DNA from: Persicaria tinctoria
Lineage: Eukaryota > Streptophyta > Magnoliopsida > Caryophyllales > Polygonaceae
NCBI GenBank assembly: GCA_037127255.1
Contig: JBANSL010000017.1
Coordinates: forward strand, 66,633,857-66,697,856
Direction of reading: 5' to 3'
Length of the DNA stretch: 64,000 bases
Shown: in pieces, positions 11,091 to 22,374 of the stretch
How the letters are laid out: each line of letters starts with the position of its first letter
Position numbering within the stretch: the first letter of the stretch is position 1
The notes under the pieces: model-generated
The model's database searches: none
Told to the model about the DNA's origin: nothing
What the model saw: only the letters and a program-made list of their open reading frames with translations
Made by a program: the position numbers and the translations under genes

Positions 11091-14000
11091 ATATATGCAC
11101 ATGGAATTCTTGCGGTATCCGGAGCCGCAATTTCTGGACTAATATAGATTTCTTCTGCAAAACAAACTCTATAAACGTTCTTGCTCTCCTCGAAATTAAA
11201 ACTAATAAAATTCCGGCAGATACTGTTTGGAAGAAGTGTGGCTTCTCTGGCATCGCCTTTGACCCAGCTGTAGGTTTCTCGGGTGGAATCTGCTTACTGT
11301 GGAAGGATCTCCCTTTCTTTCAAGGTTCAATCGATCTAATTTCCACTAATCACCGTTTCATTCATTCCAACTATACAGATCATATTCGAGGGACCACTGT
11401 CGCTTTTATTATTGTCTATGCTCTACCTGATAATAGACTAAAGCAGGCTTTCTGGGAATCTGTCTCCGCTTATATCGACAATCTTTCTCTTCCCTTTTGT
11501 ATTATGGGGGATTTCAACGACATCGGTTGACCGACGGATAAGGTTGGTGGGGCGGTTACGATGCCTTCAAGGTTCACAAGACTAAATCAACTAAAAACAA
11601 TTTAGATCTGCAGGATATCCCTTCCTTTAGTGGGGATTTTACCTGGCAGAGAAAAAAGGGTGGTCCGGATAACTGCCTGGAAAGACTTGACCGTCTCCTT
11701 ATGTTAACAAATCTGCTACCTAGATACGATTACGTTCGACTACAAGTGCACCCATTTACCAGGTCAAATCATGCCCCTATATCGGCTGACTTCCGTTATG
11801 ACGTACGACATAGTAACCGTCCGTTCCGTTTTGAGCTTGCCTAGTCAAAAAGGGCTGACTACAATAATATCGTGACCCAAGCTTGGCGCCTTAATCGGCC
11901 TGGTTCCCTTATCTTCAACCTTACTAAAAAATTAAGACAACTTAAATCACTTTCTAAAGTTTGGCATAAAAAGTCATTCGGCAACATCAATAACCAGATC
12001 GTCGCAACTGATGCGGCCCTTTTAGATCTACAATCAAAACTGGTGTCCAATTTCGCACCAAATGATCTCAGCCTCATGAAACGACTTCTCAATAAAAGGG
12101 AGCGACTGCTTGATTTTCACAGGCGTTACTGGGCTCAACGTGCTAAGGTTAAACATATCAAACTAAACGACTCTAATATTGGTTACTTCCACAGGGTGGC
12201 TACAATCAAAAAAGGAAAAAAATCATCAAGAATATTACTCTAGAGAATGGGATTCAATCGTTTGACCCAGATTTCATTCAACAACAATTTCTTCAACAGT
12301 TTACAGCTAGATTCCACACGTCCTTAGATCCTTCGCTGCAGAATGACGACTTGCTGCAGGTTATCTCCCAAGATGTTTCTCCGCAGGATAATGTGCTGCT
12401 TACTAGGCCAGTGTCAAACCTGGAAATTAAAAATGCGCTATTTACTATGAAAGCAGATAAGACGCAAGGCCCTGACGGATTTCCGGTTGGTTTCTTCCAA
12501 TCTTACCGGAAGACAGTAGGCCCCTCTGTTACTAAGGCGGTAAAAGCATTTTTTTCCTCGGGGAAACTTTTGCGATAAATCAACCACACGTTCATCACTC
12601 TTCTACCCAAAAATGATAATCCTTCGATGATTAATCATTATAGACCTATTAGTTTATGTTCGACTATATACAAAATAATTGCAAAGGTCCTGACTGCCAG
12701 ACTAGGCATGATTTTTGACAAATTAATACATCCATTACAAGGCGCTTTTACAAAAGGTCGGTCTATCCAAGACAATATTCTTATAGCTCATGAGATTCTT
12801 CACACATTTAGATTAAAAAAGGGCAAGCAAGGCTTGGTAGCTCTTAAACTTGATATGGAAAAAGCTTACGACAGAATCGAATGGCCATTCCTGTTCCAAG
12901 TTATGTCCAGATTTGGATTCGATCAAAAGTTCGTCTCCTGGATTAGGGAATGTGTCTCCACGGTCTCTTACTCTCTGTTGGTTAATGACGAGCCATCTTC
13001 GATTATTAGACCTTCCAGAGGTTTGAGGCAGGGCAATCCTCTGTCGCCTTTTCTTTTTATACTGGCATCAGAAGTTCTGGCTCGAAACCTGCAAGTTGCC
13101 TAAACGGTTAACAAGGATCTTGGCATCTCATTTGGTCACTCACTTAAAGTTCCTTTTCTGGCTTTTGCTGACGATATTCTCATTTTCACCAAAGCTTCTC
13201 TAGCGGCATGTACTGCTGTTTCAGATATTTTGGACAAATTTTGTGTCGCATCGGGTCAGAAGGTTAACTTACAAAAATCAAGCTTTAAAGTATCTCCTAA
13301 TACGAACTCGGCATCTATCCGATCAATTACCAATACGATGGGGATTCCTCAAGCTAATAATTTTGAAAAATATTTGGGCTGCCCCATTATTAACGGACGT
13401 GTCAACAGAGACACTTTTACGGAAGTTGTTCTGAAATCCAAAAACCAACTCACTAGGTGGAAAGCCAGTTGCCTTTCGGCAGAGGGTGGGAAAATTCTGA
13501 TTCAGTCAAATCTTAGTGCTCAACGTTTTTTCCTAATGCAGGCATTTCTCCTTCCAACGAATATCCTCAATGAGCTGGATAAGGTTTACAGATCCTTCTT
13601 TTGGAACAAGAGCTTTGGGTCTCCTCCGCTGATTAGCTGGGACAAAATATGTTCCGATACCCTAAAAGGCGGTCTGGGCCTGCACAAAGCAGAAACCATG
13701 AATATCGCTCTACAAATGAAATTGCTTTGGAAAATTATATCGGAACCTTCCAACTTCTGGGTCCGAGTTATCTCGGAAAAATATCTGAAAGTAGCGCCTC
13801 TGCTCGACTATGTTAAAAAACAAAATACCTCCTGGCAGTGGGGTAGACTGATGTCTCTCAGAAAGCTCTTCAAACCAGGGTTGCGTTGGAGTATTGGTAA
13901 CGGAAGATCCGTTAACTTCTGGACAGACTGCTGGGCTTTTGACACCCCTCTTATGGACAGACTGCTGGGTGAACTCCTTGAGGAAGTGTCTAAACTTACA

Positions 14001-14519
14001 ATAGCTCACTTTATCAAACATCCTAATATTTGGGATTGCCATAAATTGTGTCAAACGTTGCACCAGTACTTATCCTCTAATGATATTGCCCACATTACGA
14101 ATATCCATCTTCTAACAAATGAACTGCCGAACCGTATGTACTGGGGCCACAGCAAGGACGGCTGGTTTTCGACGAACTTAGCAACAAAATTGCTTACAAG
14201 CAATGTCGGATTATCTTCTTTCGACGGAGGGTGGATCTGGAAGTTAGATGTCCCTAACAAAGTTAAACATTTTATGTGGAAGCTAACCAGAGATGGTCTC
14301 CCAACCAAATCTCCTCTATTGAAATCTCATATTTCTGTCCCACAAGGCTATGTCTTTTGTGGCAATACAGATGAGTCGCAGGCTCATTTGTTCATTAATT
14401 GTCCTTCAGCAGAAACTCTCAAGCAAAGGTTGTGTCTACCAATGCCTAATTACATTGTGAACAGGTTCAGGAATGATCAGCCGATCCCTATTACATCTAT
14501 CTTTAAATCTATATATTAG
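11087..14519 (+). pseudogene. LINE ORF2: endonuclease and reverse transcriptase, broken
   Basis: The protein would nick target DNA and reverse-transcribe the LINE RNA. The polymerase aspartates are present in LDMEKAYD and FADD, so the sequence is young enough to keep its catalytic core. The reading frame is nevertheless interrupted: a TGA follows MGDFNDIG at 11,528, and frames shift at about 11,850 and 12,240-12,350. A TAA sits at 13,101-13,103 between the LRQGNPLSP and FADD motifs. The C-terminal half (13,230-14,519) is one clean 429-codon frame with the tryptophan-rich zf-RVT region (WIWKLDVPNKVKHFMWKL). These breaks make it a pseudogene. Confidence 0.88.
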
Positions 14520-16372
14520 TCCTAAGCCCATGGCAAAACTAGCGCTAAGTTGGTGGTCGATTTGGTTCTTCAGGAACCAACTCATTTTCGATAAGGCGTC
14601 GTCGGTTTCGATTCATGAAATGGAAATTTTTTACACTACAATGTCTCAATCCTGGTCGGAAGCAAAGGCTCTTGATGACTCGGGGTCTCCTTATGGGTAT
14701 CCAAAATGCGTGCCTAAGGATCGTCCTACCTTCCCGGTTGTTTTTTCTTGCACGCCTTCTGCCCGAAGGGACTCGGCTTCCTCTCATTTGAGAAGTGGGT
14801 GTTGGGATAAGCCTCCGATGAATTGTTCCAAGCTAAACTTCGATGGCTCGCTGCACTCTGATGGTTCTGCGTCTTTTGGGCTCGTTATTCGTGACTATCA
14901 GTGCATTGTGCTTTCTTCGGGTGCTGGCCTCTGTAACGGAACTTCGGTTCTGTTTGCGGAGGCGTTGGGCCTAAAGAAAGGGATTCTTAATAGGGATGGC
15001 AATTTCACCCGCATCCGACCCGAACCCGAATCACCCGACCTGAAAAAGTGGGTGAAAACCTGAAAAAAAGCGGGTGGAAAGTGGATGTGGATGAAGTGGA
15101 TATGGGTGGTGGGTCGGGTGGGGTGAAGTTTTCTCCACCCGCACCCGATCCACCACCCGACCCATCACCCACCACCCGATCCGATCCATATAAAATATAT
15201 ATATTTTATATAAAAAAATATACAATATATATATATATTGTGTATAAATATAATTATACACAATATTATATACTATACATATAAACACTATTACATATAT
15301 AATACAATGTGTGTACACCGACCAAAAAAAAAAGAAAGTATACTGCACTGCATTAATATACATAGTAATATACAGTATGTATATATCTATACAAAGTATA
15401 ATATATGTATAGATAAATATATAATACTTACAGAAAGTGTAAATTATATAATATAATATAATATATATTATATTATATTATATATATGAGGGACGGGACG
15501 AGATTTGTGGGATAAGAAATCTTCGTCTCGCTTCCCGTCCCGCATAATTTTTGCGCGACGGGACCGGGACGGGATTCATTATTTTTTTTTCAAATCCCAC
15601 CGGAATCGGGACGGGAGCGGGACGGGACCGGGATTTGCGGGATTTGTGCTCATCCCTAAGCTTACCTATAGTGGTCTAGTGGTTGATGTTCTTCCAAGGC
15701 GATTCGCATTCAAGTCGGACTACTTATTTTCCTTATGTTTTAGACTTATGATATGTGTTTAAGACTTGTGGCATGTGTTGTTTAAGACTTGTATGTTTTT
15801 AAGACTTATTTAAGACTTAAATGTGTAAGATTATCATATTTTATACACTGTTTTTTTGTACCAAATTGATTGGAATTCAATTACATGCATTTAGGGAAAA
15901 TCACCCACATTTCACCCATTTCACCCGATCACCCGATGGATATGGGTGAAGTGGATATGGGTGGGGTGATAGGTGGGGAAATGGGTCACCCATGGTGGGT
16001 CGGGTGAAATAGGGGTCCATCCACCCACCACCCGACCCATTGCCATCCCTAATTCTTAATGCTAAGCAACTCTATATCACTAATTTACTAATCGAGGGGG
16101 ATAATCTCACGGTTGTACGAGCGCTCCTTGGGGATTGGAAATGCCCCTGGAACATAGAGCTTCTGCAATCGGATATACTTATTGATCTTCTATCATTTTC
16201 TAATGTTGCGATTTGTCATATTTTCAGGGAATCTAATGCTGTTGCAGATCGTTTAGCACATCTGGCCTACAGTCTCCCTACTGACGGACGTTTAGAAGAT
16301 GATCCAGAACTTTGGGTTCTCATTCGGAAGGATGCACTAGGAAGAGCGGTCTCTCGGGATCATTCGTCCTAA
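14473..16372 (+). pseudogene. LINE RNase H domain interrupted by a DNA transposon
   Basis: The left half runs to GLKKGILN just before 14,991. It contains KLNFDGSLHSDG (the first RNase H aspartate) and the start of the E-containing helix (FAEALGLKKG). The right half resumes at about 16,052 with LNAKQLYITNLLIEGD and continues through CHIFRESNAVADRLAH. Removing 14,991-16,051 plus one 8-bp duplication (1,069 bp) brings the left frame exactly into the right frame. This supports a simple insertion into a once continuous domain. Confidence 0.88.
14991..16051. mobile_element. Non-autonomous hAT-type element with 8-bp TSD
   Basis: The terminal repeats are TAGGGATGGCAAT at the left and its complement ATTGCCATCCCTA at the right. 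The 8-bp target duplication ATTCTTAA lies at 14,983-14,990 and 16,052-16,059. The TIR sequence and 8-bp duplication are the hallmarks of hAT elements. Subterminal DNA on both sides is rich in CACCCG/GGGTGG words in opposite orientation, and the middle holds TA-rich simple sequence (15,180-15,490). A GGGACGGGAC-rich block at 15,488-15,657 may be a further nested insertion. No transposase is encoded. Confidence 0.9.
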
Positions 16373-16393
16373 TCTTTATCTGCTTAAAAAAAA

Positions 16394-16720
16394 GGGATAT
16401 AAATATGAGTTATTATTATTTTTTTATGTCGAAGGTATGAAAATGACTTTTTATAAATGAAAATAATAATTATTGGGCCGATGAAGGACAATGAAAACAT
16501 TCTCAAATTTGATAATTAAACAAGGGTACTTTAGTTCTTTTTCTTCAAATATCCATGAAACAGTAACAAAATCGAGAATTGGGTGATCGTTTGTTGAGAG
16601 AATGAAAGATGTGAAGTGTACACGACTTTAATACTAGGCTATTAAAGCATGAGCGCACATGTGTACACAACTTTAATGGATGATTTTCAACAATATCTTA
16701 TTTAAGGGGTGGTTTAGTTT
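16394..16720. other. Intergenic DNA, no gene seen
   Basis: This is AT-rich sequence between the LINE tail and the next foldback element. Nothing is recognised. Confidence 0.5.
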
Positions 16721-17590
16721 AAGGCAAAATTGCAGAAAACCACCCTTTAAATAGGCTGTTTTGCGTGAAACCACCCCTTAAAACGAAAATTGCAGAAAAC
16801 CACCCTTTAAACTGTTTTCTTTGCAAAATCACACCCATCACCCAATTTTTGTTAATTAAATGTTAAAGTGTGCGGAAATTTAATTATACCTCTTATTATT
16901 ATTATTTTACTCATTTCAATTGATATTAGTTGATATTTAACTTTTTGACATATTTTTCAAAAGCAAAAAACACTATAAATATAAAAAAAATGTTTTTTTT
17001 TAAAATAATTTCATACTTACAAAAAAACTCTATCAAAAATTAATGTGTAATTTATGTTTTATACATATAAAAAATGTGTAATACTAGGGCTATTTGAAGA
17101 AAATATTTTTTTTAAAAAAAAAGTTTCATATAGTTTTTATTATTCTAAAAATGTATGTGGAATACTGAACATATTTTTAGAACAATAAAAACTATATAAC
17201 ATATCATTTTTTAAAAATGTATTTTCTTTGAGTAACCCTTTAGTAATATACACTTTTTAAAATATATAAAACATCAATCATATCTATTTTTTATAGAGTG
17301 TTTTTACTAATAAGTGTGAAATTATATTTAAAAAATGATATTTTATTAAAAAAATTACTTTTGAAAAACATGTTAAAAGGTAAAAATTAATTAATATTGA
17401 TTGGGTAAAGTAAAATAATAATAAAAGCAAGGGATATAATTGATTTTCATGCACTTTACAAAAATTGGGTGATGGGTGTGAATTTGCAAAGAAGACAATT
17501 TTAAAGGGTGATTTTCTGCAATTTTCGTTTTAAGGGGTGGTTTCACGCAAAACAACCTATTTAAAGGGTGGTTTTCTTCAGTTTGGCCTT
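16721..17590. mobile_element. Foldback element with about 140-bp inverted arms
   Basis: The left arm, 16,721 to about 16,858, is the near complement of about 17,457-17,590. Shared words include AGAAAACCACCCTTTAAAT, AAACCACCCCTTAAAACG and CACACCCATCACCCAATTTT. The centre (about 600 bp) is AT-rich and has no gene. Long arms and no coding capacity fit a MULE-type or other foldback non-autonomous element. I cannot fix the target duplication. Confidence 0.75.
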
Positions 17591-17823
17591 AGTTTAAATT
17601 GCCCCCCATCTAAAGGGTGGTTTCTTGCATTTTGGACTAAAAAAAAGAAGAAAGAAAGGCAGATCTATGGTCCAGATTTCCAGGCCCAACTAAAAAATAA
17701 AGCCCAACATTATGTCCATTAATCACACCCCTTTGTTCCCCCTTATCATTGGACGTTTGGATATGACAAGATAGTTCTCCCTCCATAACCTTTTATTTAT
17801 TTATTTATTTAGACTATCAATTA

Positions 17824-18059
17824 CTCCTTTCGTCCCAAATTAAATGTCGTTTTACTTTTCGGCACGCTTTTTAAGGAGCGAAAAACTTTATAAAATATTA
17901 TTTTTTTAATTAATTTTTTTATATAATTTGATACTTAGAAGTAATAAGTATAACATTATATAAAAAAAATAATTAAAATAATAATATTTTATAGAGTTTT
18001 TCACTTCTTAAAAAACGTGCACAAAAAGATAAACGACAATTAATATGAGACGGAGGGAG
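17824..18059. mobile_element. Stowaway-type MITE
   Basis: The left end is CTCCTTTCGTCCC and the right end GACGGAGGGAG, flanked by TA on both sides (17,822-17,823 and 18,060-18,061). This is the Stowaway (Tc1/mariner MITE) pattern. The subterminal words ATAAAATATTATTTTT and AAAATAATATTTTATAGAG fold against each other. Confidence 0.85.
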
Positions 18060-18061
18060 TA

Positions 18062-20420
18062 CATGATTTTGATTTCAAATTTTGGAATAATTTTATTGAA
18101 AATTTAATTTAATTGATATATTTGGTTTAAAACTTGATCACAGTCTCATCAAATTAATAGTGTTATTGTTGTTTTGGATTTAGAAATACAAGTTTATATG
18201 TATTTTATTTGTTGTATCCGTGTTTTAGGTTTTTTAAAATTGTTATATCCCTGTATTGTATCAAAATCCCATTCTTTACATTATTTTTAATATGTTCCAA
18301 AGTTTTTGTTGCTAAACTCTACCAACCTGAAATTTCTAATATTTGGTGCAGCTTCACACTTTTTTTTTTTTTTTAATATGTATATTTTGGACGGACCAAT
18401 GCCATATACTTCATAGGTAGCAACTTGTGTTTGCAAATTATATGTGTGGTAGCAATTATTTTTTTTCATTTTTGGCATAGTAACCCAACTTGAATTGGGT
18501 ATTGTCGCGTAGTAACCTCAAATATATTTCATAGTTTAATTTCATAGGGAAAATGTACCCAAAACTCCAATAGAGATAGTTGGTGATAGATTTTATTCCT
18601 TAATATAGGAAAGGGAAAATGTATGCTATATATAATATTTGAAATTACTTGATATTCATATGCTATATATAATATTTGAGATAGTTGGTGATAGATTTCA
18701 TATTGAGGATGTATATCCTTTGCTTGTCCTTTCTTCCTTTTATTAAGGAGATGATGCATAATACTGTATTATATAATGAAGAGTTCGTGCTATGGAGTCT
18801 GGATCTCTAGGAAACATCATATTGACGTAATTGAGAAAAATGGTGCGTATAACTTGACATTCTAAACCCTACTTATAATATAATACACTAAGATTGTTGT
18901 TGTTGTTGTTGTCTTTCTTCTGTTTTTTTACGGTTCTTTCTCTTCACCTTCTTTATTAGACATCTCCAACAACTTCTCTAAAATTTCTCCAAAATAGGAA
19001 AACAAAAAACGTATTCTTCAAAATATTTTTGCTTAAACTCCAACAACTTTCCCATTTCGATCATTTGAAAAAGTTTTTAGTTTTGAAGAATACTGCAGAT
19101 TCAAAAATTCCGCTCTATTTTTTCAGCTACTCCCTATTTTGAAGAATGAAATGGAGAATCTGTTAAACCAAAAAAATGCTTAAAATTTTCCAAAATTTTC
19201 AAAATCTCCATTCTATAGAATCTTTTAGGGGTGCTCTTATATCATACCAAACAAAGATATCAAGTCCTCAGTCTTGATTGCTTACAAGGAGTTGATAATG
19301 TATAAGCATTTACCCTAGTAAATAAAGTGCATATATCCCAAGTCTAAGACCTATTTATCAGTAAATATAAAACTTATGTTAGCTAAGCAACCACGTTGAC
19401 AGTATGGGTAGTTGCAGAACCTTACAAAGAAACTATGGACCATGAAAACAACTCCCTTTTTTGGAGGATCTTGTGCCCCCATCAATGCAATTTAACACAC
19501 CCTTTGTTGGGTCCCTAATTCTGAATAAAACTATATGAAATACCTCCTAAATGTATAGTAACATTGAGCACTTTTCAGTGTGTTATGTTTTGGCTTAGAA
19601 CCCTTTTAGGGACCGCGTGCACGTCAGCTTCCATCCGCGCGTGGAAAAGGCCAAGCTCCGGATTTCGTTCTCAGGAGGCGAATATCCAAACTTCATCCGG
19701 TGATGTGTCTTTTCTTGGACCACCATTGCTGTTTTGTTGGATAGAGTGTGGATTAGTCCCGTTTTCTTGGTAAGTTATCGTCTTAGCTAGCGTGTAAGAG
19801 GATAAGATTGCGCCGAAAGGTCAAGGATCTGATGTCTTTTTGATGGAGGCGACGATGAGAGTGAGTTCTTAACAAACGTCGCGTTACATGATTGAGAAAT
19901 GATGCTTGATGGACTAATGACCTCCCTCCTTTAAGGATATATGGTCATGTCTTGCCTACCAATGGATAATAACTGATAATCCGCTACACCAACTAATGAT
20001 TGGTTTCTTAGCTTCTTACTGAACTAAGTTTTTTAGGCTTCAATGATATCACATTTGCTATATATATTGTTTGTTATCTTTGATGATGGATGGATGAACA
20101 ATTGATCAAATATGCCATTGGGGACCAATTCTAGGGTTTGTCTGAGTCTGACCATATGCATTCACATGCCCTTTCTGTTGTCTCGTTTCGTCTGACCGAA
20201 ACTCGATTCAGTCACATCACAAGGCTAGTAGCTCAATGGCAGTGCTAACGGTTTCGAATTCAGCAAGCGAAATTCAGCAAACACAACAACATTTGCCTCT
20301 TATTATTGCATTTATTACTAGTTGATTGAGTAGGATTTCCGACGATGCAAGACTACAGCATACTCGGTACACAACATGAAGTTCGAAAACACGAAAAAAA
20401 AGAGTGCAGTCTAGCTATAG
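18062..20420. other. Intergenic DNA, no gene seen
   Basis: No gene is supported. There is a short TTG microsatellite at about 18,895-18,912, a T-tract at about 18,360, and a pair of near-identical words (GAGATAGTTGGTGATAGATTT) at 18,570 and 18,675 set within ATGCTATATATAATATTTGA repeats. Short open frames here carry no domain. The left edge near 20,340-20,420 is the likely 3' UTR of the B-box gene. Confidence 0.5.
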
Positions 20421-21644
20421 CTATAGCTGTTTGCCAAGTAATGGAAATGGTGTTGGAGTTGGATTGAAGGATGATCTCTTGACGAATCTTCCCTTCATTC
20501 TAGGCCTTTTCTCGGCGTTCAACTTCCTCACTTCGTACCTTATTTTCTTCGAGAACAGCCTTGTTCTTCGCTTCTCTCTGTACCTCGACACTCTTGCTTC
20601 CCTTTCTCCTCCGTCTCCACTCGTTCCTTGCCCCGCAATCCTTCCAACTCCTCCGAATGTTGGCACCGTCGAAGCACCTCCCTGTAAAGAACATGTAATG
20701 TAATTGATGACTTCCTAAGATACTTATACAAAGAATACTGAAATTGGGATATCTTTGTATAAGAAACTTACCATGTTACCATGAAGCCAGCAATCATTTG
20801 GGTTGATCTGAGGCCTCTCGCCGTTCATCCATGGCGAGCCTTGGCTGGCCCAAGCTGCGCTGATTGCGTCGTAATCAAGCTGCAACGACATCCTCCACTC
20901 TCGCTTGTCATCGGTAGCAATCTTGACATCGACCTCTTCACATGACGCCGGGGAGTTGTAGTCGAAGGTGAGCTCAAATGGCTCTCCAATCACCTCCATC
21001 TCGTGTGCATTCGGCATCATCTCCTCCTCCTCCGGCTTCACTAGCAAGCCCATCTCTTCGATTCCGAAGGCCTCTCCGTCAAGGCCCTTCCCAAGGAGTG
21101 TCTCCACATCGGCTGCAAACTCCGCCATATCCATATCAAGATTCAAATCCAATTGGGGAAACCCCTCATGGGAGCTATCGTCTAGCAAAATCAGCTCGGT
21201 GAGCTCATTCGATGTCGCGGTTGAGCTGCACAGCTCGGCCACATAGGGGTCCAGTATCGGAACCCTATAAAGAAGCTGCATCGGATCATCGTCTTCATGG
21301 TCATCATCTCGGGAAGTAGTAGTAGTAGTGGTAGTAGTAGTACTCCGACCGAGCTCAGGTACGGAGCACCCATCAGGTTTCGATGGGTGCTTCCGGTGCC
21401 TGGGAGTCCTGGCTCTCCGATGCCAGGAGGGCAGGCAAACCCTCTCGTCGGAGAAGCACTTGAGGGAGGCGGTGTTGAGCCGCACCCTCTCGTGCCTTCG
21501 GGCCAACGGGTTCGCGGAGTGGACCGAGCCATCACAAGCTTGGCATAGGAAAGCATCATCGGCGGCGCAGTACCACCTCGCTCGCTTGCGGATGCAGTAG
21601 TCGCAAGCTCGCGCGGTCTTCGCACCCACCGCGGCGCTGCTCAT
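20421..21644 (-). CDS. B-box/CCT zinc-finger protein, COL16-like (BBX14-17 type)
   Basis: Two exons on - (21,644-20,772 and 20,681-20,421) encode 377 residues. The donor GTAAGT follows GNM, and the acceptor TTTACAG precedes GGASTVP. The intron is phase 0. Residues 9-57 form one B-box ([20 protein letters not shown], then [22 protein letters not shown]) with all expected Cys, Asp and His ligands. A nine-threonine run at about 102-110 is encoded by an AGT-type microsatellite. Acidic stretches follow ([22 protein letters not shown]), then [10 protein letters not shown]. Exon 2 holds a complete CCT domain ([20 protein letters not shown], then [20 protein letters not shown]). One B-box plus CCT is the COL6/COL7/COL16 subgroup layout. 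Such proteins are nuclear regulators of light responses and shoot branching. No frame damage is seen. Confidence 0.95.
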
Positions 21645-22194
21645 CTTAATCGGGTTTGGGTGATTCCGGGTTCGGATTGGGAATGTGGAATGTTCAAAGG
21701 TGCTACTGTTCTATTGAGGCTGTAGTGAGACTTTTTGAGCAATAATGGTACTAGCTAGTGAGTTTTATGTTTGGGCCCTTTGGGGGTTTAGTAAAGGGAG
21801 GTGGGGGAGTGGGGTCCCACAGCTTGCACTTTTACAGTCCACGTAAGCGTGATGAGTCAGCGGCTTCGGCGAATCCTATTGGCCAAGTTCATGAGGGTGA
21901 TCTTAAACCTTGTTGCCTTATTGGCTAGAGGTCTGATGGAGGAGATTTCCTGAGGAACCCACCAATGTTGGGTTTTAAAACAAAAGAGTTTGAATAAGAG
22001 TGTGGTTGGAAGTGTAAGTTTTTGAACTAAAATTCACCCTTTTTTTAATTTAACCCAAGTTTCATTTTCTGTACAACCTTTTCAACGGAAATCTTGAAAA
22101 GGACACAGGAGTTGTCATCTATATTAAATCATTTAATTGACACTAAATTCAATGGTTGAGTGGGTAAATATGCATATTTATACTGCAAGACTAT
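21645..22194. promoter_or_regulatory. Upstream region of the B-box gene
   Basis: This intergenic DNA should include the promoter of the minus-strand B-box gene. Visible words are an ACGT core at 21,841-21,844 (in CCACGTAAG), TGAGTCA at 21,853-21,859 (a GCN4/bZIP-type core) and two ATTGG (inverted CCAAT) words near 21,888 and 21,939. These are short motifs, and their activity is inference only. Confidence 0.3.
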
Positions 22195-22361
22195 CTACCG
22201 GCTTTATGTTAGTTGGTTCATGTTATTTCTTCATGTCATTTGGTTTAGTCATTTGCTTCTGTAAGTTTTTTCGATGGTTAGTTCATCTATCGACTTGTCA
22301 GATCTCTCGGTTTATCTAGACTTGTCTGAAGAACCGAATTTTTATCTTGCTTCCAAAAAAA
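22195..22361 (+). mobile_element. SINE-like retroposon, 13-bp TSD
   Basis: A 167-bp insert ends in an A-tract and is flanked by ACTGCAAGACTAT (22,182-22,194 and 22,362-22,374). Near its 3' end, words such as AGATCTCTCGG, TTGTCTGAAGAACCG and AATTTTTATC are a weak version of the tail shared with the retroposons at 1-375, 23,525-24,342 and 60,901-61,116. No coding region is present. Confidence 0.8.
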
Positions 22362-22374
22362 ACTGCAAGACTAT

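Larger units (their letters stand above)
11087..16393 (+). mobile_element. Plant L1-type LINE, defective, split by a hAT element
   Basis: Domains appear in the usual order. An apurinic-type endonuclease opens with MNICTWNSCGIRSRNF and includes MGDFNDIG and the distal SNHAPI motif (11,087-11,830). A linker and reverse transcriptase follow at 11,870-13,220. RT motifs are HYRPISLCST, LKLDMEKAYDRI, GLRQGNPLSPFLF and FADDILIF. A zinc-binding RT C-terminal region covers 13,230-14,519, and an RNase H domain covers 14,820-16,372 with an insertion. The element ends in an A-tract at about 16,386-16,393. Frames change near 11,850, 12,240 and 14,500, and in-frame stops occur at 11,528 and 13,101, so it cannot move on its own. 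The 5' end is not defined; it may include the frame at 9,720. Confidence 0.9.

Noticed and set aside
15488..15660. Possible second nested element with GAGGGACGGGAC and TCATCCCTAAG ends
   Set aside because: The ends pair only over a few bases and no target duplication is visible.
20968..21600. Plus-strand frames opposite the B-box gene
   Set aside because: They are antisense shadows of the clear B-box/CCT coding sequence.
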